Shown one piece after another: positions 1-5,793 of a stretch of 6,224 nucleotides of DNA; within the stretch, counting starts at the first letter, position 1; every line of letters starts with the position of its first letter. Made by a program: the position numbers and the translations under genes. This DNA is from Candidatus Fermentibacteraceae bacterium (lineage in GTDB: Bacteria > Fermentibacterota > Fermentibacteria > Fermentibacterales > JCC-6): the NCBI GenBank assembly GCA_021162285.1, contig JAGGYZ010000220.1, forward strand, positions 1 through 6,224, in the 5' to 3' direction. The notes under the pieces were generated by a model, which was given only the letters and a program-made list of their open reading frames with translations, was not told the DNA's origin and searched no databases.

Positions 1-187
1 CCGAGAGTCCCGCTATGAGATATGTGCCCGGGGGCCTTTCAAAAGGCGGGGAGTTTCCTTCAACATAGGTAATTTCATCAACATACAGTCCCAGGCCCAG
101 AAACCAGTCCAATTGTCTGATCGCGGTGAATCTGAGCACAATCCCCACAACAAGCAGGGATACAAAAATTACAGACTCTTTTTTCAT
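1..187 (-). CDS. GT-C/PMT-like membrane glycosyltransferase, N-terminal fragment
   Basis: Only the first 62 codons are present; the gene runs off the left edge of the window. The ATG at 187-185 overlaps the TGA of the upstream gene as ATGA, so translation is probably coupled. Residues 5-22 form a hydrophobic segment after a Lys-Lys start, ending in LRF, as in a first membrane helix or signal anchor. It is followed by a loop with YVDEITY (Asp37, Glu38) and then ERPPGTYLIAGLS (from residue 50), where a second helix seems to begin. A short first helix, an acidic D-E pair in the first outer loop and a downstream PP before the next helix is the layout of the PMT/ArnT (GT39/GT83) superfamily. Those proteins move sugars from polyprenyl-phosphate carriers onto proteins or lipids on the outer face of the inner membrane. 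Donor and acceptor cannot be told. Another multi-span membrane protein is possible, as only the N-terminus is seen. Confidence 0.66.
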   Translation of the reverse strand, partial: MKKESVIFVSLLVVGIVLRFTAIRQLDWFLGLGLYVDEITYVEGNSPPFERPPGTYLIAGLS

Positions 188-1590
188 CTTGCTATTGTTC
201 CACCTTCGAACTGCACACCTGTGTAATTCCTTGTAACAACTCCCTCTCTGCTCCAGTTGAGAGAAGGTGCCACTTCTATCCAGTTACCATCTGCAGGTGC
301 CAGTACACCGCTGACCGTTATCTCTGCAGGCTGGGTGAGGTCGAACAGGTCAGACTGCTGAACAGACAAAGGATAAAAATATATTCCCGAACTGCGGAAC
401 CACTCCGACACAGCTAAAACAACTTCGTCATCATCCAGGCCCGCAAGTTTTCTTCTCAACTCACGATCAAAACCGCCTTCTGTACACACGGTAACAGTGA
501 AAGTACCATCTGATGGGGAAATGCTCCACACCTCTGAACCGGTATCAGATTCTTCTGCCGGAGGCATTTCCGCAAGTATTCCTCCTGGCAGCAGAAGCCA
601 CAGTGTATCTGCTGCATCGATCCATCCTGCCGGAGACAGGTATTCCGATGGTTCTTCGAGCTCTCCGTCTACAAGAATAAATGACCTGTAAAAACCAAGA
701 GGCGAGGGAACCAGAGGAAGTATGTCAGTGGCTGGTACTACAGGTGCATCTATACCCATGACCCTGCACATGGCCGAAAGCAACGTGGCAGCCTCGGCAG
801 GTGTTGCCCTTCTGGAGTCAAGGATATCCTGCAGTGATCGGACAGCAAAGCCGGCATCACCTCCAGGGAACGGAAGCAGCTGCAGTGACTCAGTAATAAG
901 AACCCGCCCTCTTGAGACCCTCATTCTGGGCAGAGCACCTGCCGCACCTGCTTCAATTGCCGCCTCCCTGAGGTCTGGCGGGGTTTCCGTCGATGAAATC
1001 CGTGAATTCTCAAGAAGGATATCCTGAACTTCACCCCAGTCTGATGCGGTGGAAATCCACAGTTCCTTGAAGTCTTCGTTCAGGGAAGTGAATACTCTGC
1101 TGTTTCTTTGTGCATCCTCAATAAAACCTTCATAACCGGCGTTCAGACCATCAACATCCGGACATCTTACTGTAATGGTGTCAGGCTCTTCCCCGGCTAT
1201 GTATGTGTAGAAAAGACCGCTGTGCGACAGTGTTCCGCTGTCACGGACAAGAAAAGTCCACTCCATGGACATCCCTGGTCTCAGACCGGGAAAAGCTACC
1301 ACAACGGCAAGAGGCCATCCTGTACCGCCTGTCAGAGTATCTACTGCCCATTCAGGGAGTTCCCTGGGGTATCCGGAAAAGCCGTAAGAGGCACTGAGAA
1401 CCTCCACTTCCATGTAATCAGGATCGAAATCTCTTGTAACCCGGAGAAACCTGCCGTCATTTCCTGCAGTTGCCCGGTACCTGACAGTTGTTTCCTTTAC
1501 CGAGCCGTTCCATTCAATGTTTACATCCACTGAAGTGTATCTTGAAGGAACTGCTGTAAGGCTGGCTAGAAGCAGGATTTCAGCAACCAT
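184..1590 (-). CDS. Exported transglutaminase-fold paralogue lacking the catalytic triad (putative pseudoenzyme)
   Basis: A 468-residue protein, with a short hydrophobic N-terminus (residues 2-14) that looks like a weak signal peptide. I chose ATG at 1590: it overlaps the TGA of the preceding gene as TGATG, and a GAGG lies about 8 nt upstream. GTG at 1593 is one codon longer and possible. The N-terminal half (about 20-180) is beta-rich, like the DUF3857-type domain of its neighbour. Residues 251-264 (RSLQDILDSRRATP) line up without gaps with the segment ending at the neighbour's active-site Cys, and the next helix AATLLSAMCRVMGIDA fits the transglutaminase core helix. By this alignment Cys is replaced by Pro264, the His position by about Arg302, and the Asp position is not conserved. 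A structural or binding role at the cell envelope is more likely than catalysis; ligand unknown. No frameshift or internal stop suggests decay. Confidence 0.8.
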   Translation of the reverse strand: MVAEILLLASLTAVPSRYTSVDVNIEWNGSVKETTVRYRATAGNDGRFLRVTRDFDPDYMEVEVLSASYGFSGYPRELPEWAVDTLTGGTGWPLAVVVAFPGLRPGMSMEWTFLVRDSGTLSHSGLFYTYIAGEEPDTITVRCPDVDGLNAGYEGFIEDAQRNSRVFTSLNEDFKELWISTASDWGEVQDILLENSRISSTETPPDLREAAIEAGAAGALPRMRVSRGRVLITESLQLLPFPGGDAGFAVRSLQDILDSRRATPAEAATLLSAMCRVMGIDAPVVPATDILPLVPSPLGFYRSFILVDGELEEPSEYLSPAGWIDAADTLWLLLPGGILAEMPPAEESDTGSEVWSISPSDGTFTVTVCTEGGFDRELRRKLAGLDDDEVVLAVSEWFRSSGIYFYPLSVQQSDLFDLTQPAEITVSGVLAPADGNWIEVAPSLNWSREGVVTRNYTGVQFEGGTIAR

Positions 1591-3275
1591 CACAAAAGCC
1601 TCACAGTTCTGGCAGATGTGCCCGACCGTACAAGAAGAGTTTCCAGAATATCTGAGTTCGTGTTTGTAATGTCGGCGGTTTCAGTATAAACGAGCCTGCC
1701 GTAGCGGTAGTTCATCTCACACGAATACCCGCTGCTGTCTACAGGTTCAGGAAGCAGAGTCTCAAACGGTGGTACACTGATGGAAACACTGAGAATCTCT
1801 ACTGCCGGTGCGTCTACAACAAAAGAGTCCGGGGGACACGGCAGAAGCATTGAAGCAGATCGTGAACCGTGGAGAGATATTTCCCTCAGCCCCGGCAGAA
1901 GAAGCATTCCATCGTTCCTGTAGACTTTCCAAATTCCGGAAACGGTAACCTCAACACCGTTGAAGGAAACTGAATCACAGCTTACCGCACCAAAAAACCT
2001 TCTGAACATTTCACTTCTGCTCGAGAGTGAAGTCTGTGTAAACAGAGTGGTTATCAGCTCCAGAGGTACACCGTGTGCTGAAGCCACGATCTTGCCTGTG
2101 ATAATACCTTCTTCCAGATCGAGTTCACCTGTAAGGTCTATCTTCAAAGTGTCATTCCATCCGTTAAGCGGAATGGTGTGTAGATCTGCTCCACCTGGTA
2201 TCAGAGGCAGATAGGTGCATCCCCGAAGACCAAAACTGAATCCGGCACCTGGGGGCAGCCCTGATGGTGTGGGGTCGAGTACCGTCCAGCCGGTATCCGG
2301 TGGAACTCTGTACACCGTAATCATATGATCGAATGTTCTGGCATCAACAAGAGGCGGAGTTATTCCAGTGGTGGAGGCAAGAGCGGGATACGCCTGATAT
2401 CCGGCTTTCCGAAGCAGCCATGTAAGCAGTATAGCCCTGTCCCTGCAAACTCCTGAACCGTCTGTCAAGGTTTCTTCAGGGGATCTTGGAGACCATCCTG
2501 GCCATACACCTGAGTCTGCTCCGGTGTAGTTGATGTTTTCAGCGACCCAGGTCCTTAATCTGCCAGGATCAGAGCCGCACTCAAGTACGATTTCGTCAAG
2601 CCTCGAGCACTGTGAATGCTCTGGAATGTCAAGCGCCGCAGAAGCTTCAGCCGACAGTCTGGATGGATCCCCTGTGGCAATAGATACCGTGTGGGTGTGG
2701 TATACCGCAAGAATATGTGAAGGCAGCGGCGAAAGGTTTCTGAATTCCCAGAAACTGCCTGTTTCTGTTGAGTAGAGCTCTACCTGAGGCTGGTTGTACA
2801 GCCTGAAAACTGACCTGACAACACTGTCCTGGAGCTGTGGAGAAAATGAATAGCTGTAAACATCTGAAAGTGGCAGTGAATGTATCCTTCTGACAATGTC
2901 TACCTTTACGGTGTCTCCCACTTCCAGACCCGGGACAACAACAACCGTTTCTCTCAGTGAGGACTCCAGCCTGTTTGTACTGCTAAGAATCCGGTGTGGA
3001 CCTGTGGATACAGTGGCTTCTGCTCTTCCCCTTCCCCCTCGCCAGTGTACAACTTCAGCCTGGACCACTTCAAGGTCTTCCATTCCTTCCCGGAAGGCCA
3101 CGCTGATTGTGGAAAACCGTTGAACTCCCCTACCTGTCAGGGGAACAATCACTGCAACAGTTTCTTCAATTATCGATCCGTCTTCCTCGAATGTCACAGT
3201 TACAGAGTGAAGCAGGTGTACCGCATCCGGAGAGCCGTTGAGCAGCGTAAGTATCAGGGCTGCCGTAAACACCAC
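1590..3275 (-). CDS. DUF3857-type exported transglutaminase-like protein with intact Cys-His-Asp triad
   Basis: A 561-residue protein. Residues 3-13 are hydrophobic, followed by NGSPDA, consistent with a short signal peptide. Residues about 22-195 resemble DUF3857: a beta domain opening with EEDGSIIEE and holding PGLEVGDTVKVDIVRR (115-130). The transglutaminase-like core follows, with GSGVCRDRAILLTWLLRKAG (273-292; Cys277), FDHMITVYRV (His317) and GWTVLDPTPSG (Asp334), matching the papain-like triad in order and spacing. A C-terminal beta-rich region (about 375-555) ends the protein. Such proteins are probably periplasmic or exported and are thought to act as proteases, peptidases or cross-linking enzymes; the substrate is unknown. 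The start is uncertain: GTG at 3275 overlaps surE by 22 nt, GTG at 3272 is equally plausible, and a weak GAG is the only Shine-Dalgarno-like sequence. Translation is probably coupled to surE and to the downstream paralogue. Confidence 0.88.
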   Translation of the reverse strand: MVFTAALILTLLNGSPDAVHLLHSVTVTFEEDGSIIEETVAVIVPLTGRGVQRFSTISVAFREGMEDLEVVQAEVVHWRGGRGRAEATVSTGPHRILSSTNRLESSLRETVVVVPGLEVGDTVKVDIVRRIHSLPLSDVYSYSFSPQLQDSVVRSVFRLYNQPQVELYSTETGSFWEFRNLSPLPSHILAVYHTHTVSIATGDPSRLSAEASAALDIPEHSQCSRLDEIVLECGSDPGRLRTWVAENINYTGADSGVWPGWSPRSPEETLTDGSGVCRDRAILLTWLLRKAGYQAYPALASTTGITPPLVDARTFDHMITVYRVPPDTGWTVLDPTPSGLPPGAGFSFGLRGCTYLPLIPGGADLHTIPLNGWNDTLKIDLTGELDLEEGIITGKIVASAHGVPLELITTLFTQTSLSSRSEMFRRFFGAVSCDSVSFNGVEVTVSGIWKVYRNDGMLLLPGLREISLHGSRSASMLLPCPPDSFVVDAPAVEILSVSISVPPFETLLPEPVDSSGYSCEMNYRYGRLVYTETADITNTNSDILETLLVRSGTSARTVRLL

Positions 3276-3988
3276 TGTCTCAAATCGTTTGCGGAAGCAG
3301 AAGCCGACCGGAATGTTGTCAGAAGCGTAAGGCTCACAAGTCCGTCCTGCAGGGCGTGAACATCTGTTCCAGACTGTTCTCTCACAGACTGCATTTCGTA
3401 GTGGCCATAGCTGTAAGAATCTCCATCTTCGCTGCGGGTAAAGGGGATTTCAGAAGCAAAACTTCCAGTCACAGTCATCCTGTAACCGCGGCACTCCCCT
3501 GCTGGAACATTTATGTTAAGAAGGGTTCCAGGCTCCAGCATTGTGTGAAGTTTCTGATCTATTACCTCCCTGATTACCTTTGTCGACTGTTCAAAGTCCG
3601 GAGAAGACGAATACTCCTGACTGATTGCAATGGCTGGAATTTTCCAGAAGGCAGCCTCTGTTGCCGCAGCCACCGTTCCGGAGTACCAGGTGTTGTTGGC
3701 AACATTTGCACCTGGGTTGATGCCGGAAATAACAAGATCAGGTCTTGTGTCACCTGTCAGCTCGCACAGAGCGAGTTTGACGCAGTCCACCGGTGTACCC
3801 TCCACGGAAAAACGCATGGGCCCGTGTGTTCTTACTGTAAGAGGAGAGTAGAGATTCAGAGACATGCTTGCACCGCTGTGGTGATGAAATGGTGCCACTG
3901 TAATGGTTTCGTGATGTGAGAGGATATCTTCCAGAATCCTCAGACCAGGTTCATCAAATCCGTCATCGTTAACAAGAAGAATTTTCAC
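3254..3988 (-). CDS. surE: 5'/3'-nucleotidase SurE
   Basis: A 244-residue protein, close to the usual SurE length of about 250. SurE is a cytoplasmic divalent-metal-dependent phosphatase that removes phosphate from nucleoside 5'- and 3'-monophosphates, and in some species from short polyphosphate; it is linked to stationary-phase survival. Family hallmarks are clear: MKILLVNDDGFDEPG at the N-terminus (metal ligands Asp8, Asp9), VAPFHHHSGAS (metal-ligand Ser38), VEGTPVDCVKLAL (62-74) and SGINPGANVANNTWYSGTVA (88-107; Asn95 in the metal-site loop), then IPAIAISQ. The start is GTG at 3988-3986, only 3 nt after the stop of the upstream barrel gene and without a strong Shine-Dalgarno, so translational coupling is likely. 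Its last 22 nt overlap the next gene. The stretch PFHHH replaces the more usual Asp-Arg-x-x before SG. In many bacteria surE sits beside pcm; here it lies among envelope genes. Confidence 0.97.
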   Translation of the reverse strand: MKILLVNDDGFDEPGLRILEDILSHHETITVAPFHHHSGASMSLNLYSPLTVRTHGPMRFSVEGTPVDCVKLALCELTGDTRPDLVISGINPGANVANNTWYSGTVAAATEAAFWKIPAIAISQEYSSSPDFEQSTKVIREVIDQKLHTMLEPGTLLNINVPAGECRGYRMTVTGSFASEIPFTRSEDGDSYSYGHYEMQSVREQSGTDVHALQDGLVSLTLLTTFRSASASANDLRQWCLRQP

Positions 3989-3991
3989 AGG

Positions 3992-4882
3992 TCAGAGTGA
4001 TCTGGAAAGTGAAAACCTGTGTGCAGTTCCCAGAGAATAGTCTCCTGGAACGAATGCATAGTCAAGGGTCCAGCCTTTTGCTGTAATACCGGCACCTGCA
4101 GTAAGACCACCGCTGTTGTCGTTAAACTTCCAGCCGCCTCTAAGTGAAACAAAGCCCACTGGAGAGTATTCCAGACCGGCACCTGCCCTTGTTTTGTTGT
4201 CAAGAGGCCTCATGACCTGACCTGAAACAGAAACTGTACCCAGCGGTAGATCATGGTTCCATCTTGAGGCAAACACCCATGTTCTTGGAAGCCGGTACTC
4301 AGTTTCATCCATGGTAACCGACGGTCCGGAATGAAGATATGCGGCGGCAAAAACCAGCGATGAGTGAGGATGGTAGTTGAAGCCTATGTCCACTGCCCAG
4401 CCGCTGGAGGTCTCAAGCCATATTTTTTCGTGTATAACCTTGAGGCCGGCACCGATGTCAAACCTTCCAAGCCGTACTGCAACTGCACCATTTACAGACA
4501 GGTCTGAAGCACTGAATGTATCCAGAGGATCAGAAGTGGGGGTTTCTCTGTACTCAATACCATCCGTAAACACAGACCGCAGAGCCAGAGACCCGGTAAC
4601 AACGCTTCCCATACCGGACACTGCTGTGATATAGTTCTGAACAGTCGATCCGTACCACTGGTTGTAACCTGCTGAAACACTGGACTCTGCCCCGGAAAGA
4701 AGAGCAGGGTTGGAAAAGACAGCGAGCTCACTGCCGTTAACAGCCCCTGTGCCACCTAAAGCCGCAGCCCTGGCACCTACATCCATTTTCAGAAATGGAT
4801 ACATACCAAGCCCGGCATCTCTGTAAACACCTGCCGCGCAAAAGCCGGCAAGAGCAAGAAGTATCGTCAGCGTTATTCTCAT
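3992..4882 (-). CDS. PorV/PorQ-family outer-membrane beta-barrel protein
   Basis: A 296-residue protein. The N-terminal residues 1-18 (MRITLTILLALAGFCAAG) form a signal peptide, probably cut near AAG; the Cys at 14 does not fit a lipobox well. The mature N-terminus carries the family signature FLKMDVGARAAALGGTGAV (30-48) followed by SNPALLSG (57-64), typical of PorV/PorQ (UPF0164-like) barrels related to FadL. The rest alternates polar and hydrophobic residues in Gly-rich strands, for example AVRLGRFDIGAGLKVIHEK and SLRGGWKFNDNSGGLTAGAG, ending in HRFSLSRSL. In Bacteroidetes PorV shuttles type IX secretion cargo to the attachment complex, but many homologues in related phyla have no assigned role and nothing here shows T9SS. 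ATG at 4882 has AGGGG 5 nt upstream. It is the first gene of the leftward operon. Confidence 0.88.
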   Translation of the reverse strand: MRITLTILLALAGFCAAGVYRDAGLGMYPFLKMDVGARAAALGGTGAVNGSELAVFSNPALLSGAESSVSAGYNQWYGSTVQNYITAVSGMGSVVTGSLALRSVFTDGIEYRETPTSDPLDTFSASDLSVNGAVAVRLGRFDIGAGLKVIHEKIWLETSSGWAVDIGFNYHPHSSLVFAAAYLHSGPSVTMDETEYRLPRTWVFASRWNHDLPLGTVSVSGQVMRPLDNKTRAGAGLEYSPVGFVSLRGGWKFNDNSGGLTAGAGITAKGWTLDYAFVPGDYSLGTAHRFSLSRSL

Positions 4883-4887
4883 ACAAA

Positions 4888-4892
4888 CCCCT
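4888..4892 (-). promoter_or_regulatory. Ribosome binding site of the PorV/PorQ-like gene
   Basis: On the minus strand this reads AGGGG, 5 nt before the ATG at 4882. It is the clearest Shine-Dalgarno in the leftward unit. The downstream genes of that unit mostly have weaker sites and overlap or abut their neighbours, which suits a single leading ribosome entry site followed by coupled translation. Confidence 0.55.
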
Positions 4893-4904
4893 ATACACCG
4901 GACT

Positions 4905-4917
4905 GAACCCGGGGTTC
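4905..4917. repeat. Perfect 13-bp palindrome (GAACCC-G-GGGTTC), possible operator
   Basis: GAACCC at 4905-4910 and GGGTTC at 4912-4917 are exact inverted copies around one G. The central gap is too short for a stable RNA hairpin with these arms alone, so a protein-binding dyad is the more natural reading. It lies in the untranslated leader of the leftward operon, between the proposed promoter and the ribosome binding site, where a bound repressor could block elongation. No second copy was noticed in this window, and a 6-bp arm can occur by chance. Confidence 0.3.
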
Positions 4918-4927
4918 CCGAAGACTG

Positions 4928-4956
4928 TTCAACATAACTACTACACCGGGAATTAT
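4928..4956 (+). promoter_or_regulatory. Possible sigma-70-type promoter for the lipM-lipA unit
   Basis: TTCAAC (4928-4933) and AATTAT (4951-4956) are separated by 17 bp, matching the consensus at 3 and 4 of 6 positions. TATATT at 4954-4959 is an alternative -10 with a poor spacer. Some promoter must lie in or near this 104-bp gap, because the two transcription units diverge here. The match is weak and the exact site is a guess. Confidence 0.25.
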
Positions 4957-4981
4957 ATTACCTGCTATCCTGAAAGGACAA
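4952..4981 (-). promoter_or_regulatory. Likely sigma-70-type promoter for the leftward envelope operon
   Basis: On the minus strand TTGTCC (4981-4976) is followed after 18 bp by a perfect TATAAT (4957-4952). Transcription would start near 4945, giving a leader of about 60 nt before the ATG at 4882. The -35 end overlaps the Shine-Dalgarno of lipM on the other strand, and the -10 overlaps the proposed rightward -10, so polymerase binding for the two directions would compete. Whether this lineage uses the standard consensus is not shown by the window. Confidence 0.45.
4973..4978 (+). promoter_or_regulatory. Ribosome binding site that decides the lipM start
   Basis: AAAGGA lies 8 nt before ATG at 4987. 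The frame stays open upstream to an ATG at 4795, but those 64 extra codons would run antisense through the signal peptide of the divergent barrel gene, do not resemble a lipoate ligase family N-terminus, and lack such a site. Confidence 0.6.
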
Positions 4982-4986
4982 AGATA

Positions 4987-5793
4987 ATGAAAACCCTGGC
5001 CATCAGTGATTCCAGTCAGTCGGGCTATGTGAACATGGCTGTTGATCTGTGTTCCATGAGAATGGTACAGGAAGGTACTGCAGACATAATTTTCAGAACC
5101 TACACCTGGGATCCCCACTGCCTGTCAATCGGTCGTTTTCAGAAAGCAGACACAGAAGCAGATGTTAAAAGACTGCTTGAAGACGGGTTCCACATTGTCA
5201 GAAGACCCACAGGAGGCAGAGCTGTGTGGCACGGGCACGAGCTCACTTACTCTGTGGTTGCAAGAACCGACCACCCTCTTGTAAGCGGCACCATATCGGA
5301 AAGTCTTGAGAAGGTGGCTGCCATACTTACAGACAGTCTGAAAGCATCAGGCGTTCCAGCTGTTCTCAATGCAAAAAACAGAGAATTGTCTGAAGCTGGA
5401 AGAAAATACAACCCCTGTTTCACCTCCCATGGAAGATCGGAAATAATGACACCGGACGGGAAGAAACTGGTTGGAAGCGCCCAGGCGAGAAGTCGCGGTG
5501 TTTTCATAGAACATGGATCCATCATCTTCACAAACCAGCAGATAAAGGCAGTGGACTACCTTCCCAGTGAAGCGTCTTCATCACTGAAGGAAAAGATGCG
5601 CGAGCTTCTCCTGAACGGTGTTGGAGCTGTTCTGGACTACGCACCGGACCTTACAACGGAAGCTCTCGCAAACAGTCTCCACGAACAGTTTTCTTTACAC
5701 TGCGGGAAAACTCCGGATGAACTTCTCTCACGGGATCTTCCCTGCCTTGAAGAAACAATTGCAGAAAGGCGCCAGATAATTGAAAGTTACTAA
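4987..5793 (+). CDS. lipM: LipM-type octanoyltransferase (lipoate-protein ligase A family)
   Basis: A 268-residue protein starting at ATG 4987. It belongs to the biotin/lipoate ligase fold (BPL_LplA_LipB). RRPTGGRAVWH (72-82) is the substrate-binding glycine loop followed by ELTYSVV, and GKKLVGSAQARSRGVFIEHG (158-177) supplies the conserved Lys (Lys160) and the GSAQ motif. YNPCFTSHG puts Cys144 where LipM and LipL enzymes keep their catalytic Cys, whereas true lipoate ligases (LplA) lack it. The likely reaction is transfer of octanoyl from acyl carrier protein to a lipoyl-domain lysine of GcvH or an E2 subunit, in the cytoplasm. The lipA gene overlapping its 3' end supplies the next step. Distinction from the amidotransferase LipL or from a ligase rests mainly on Cys144 and the lipA neighbour, so LipM is favoured but not certain. 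Confidence 0.85.
   Translation: MKTLAISDSSQSGYVNMAVDLCSMRMVQEGTADIIFRTYTWDPHCLSIGRFQKADTEADVKRLLEDGFHIVRRPTGGRAVWHGHELTYSVVARTDHPLVSGTISESLEKVAAILTDSLKASGVPAVLNAKNRELSEAGRKYNPCFTSHGRSEIMTPDGKKLVGSAQARSRGVFIEHGSIIFTNQQIKAVDYLPSEASSSLKEKMRELLLNGVGAVLDYAPDLTTEALANSLHEQFSLHCGKTPDELLSRDLPCLEETIAERRQIIESY
5764..5769 (+). promoter_or_regulatory. Ribosome binding site supporting the lipA TTG start
   Basis: GAAAGG inside the end of lipM lies 10 nt before TTG at 5780 and resembles the lipM site (GAAAGGA, 8 nt before its ATG). The alternative ATG at 5813 is preceded by a C-rich stretch with no purine-rich site at a suitable distance. Confidence 0.5.

Noticed and set aside
34..47. Inverted repeat GCCTTT-CA-AAAGGC, possible terminator
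   Set aside because: It lies within the coding sequence of the glycosyltransferase-like protein, where codons for FERPPG are well explained. The loop is only 2 nt and no T-run follows, so it is probably chance.
1108..1533. Open frame of 141 codons on the plus strand
   Set aside because: Antisense to the pseudoenzyme gene, with low-complexity composition and no recognisable family.
3356..3919. Open frame of 187 codons on the plus strand opposite surE
   Set aside because: It lies entirely antisense to a well-conserved surE, has no recognisable domain and is rich in Cys, Arg and His runs typical of a shadow frame.
4795..4986. Upstream extension of the lipM frame to ATG 4795
   Set aside because: It runs antisense through the start of the barrel gene and lacks family similarity, while ATG 4987 has a good ribosome binding site and the expected family N-terminus.
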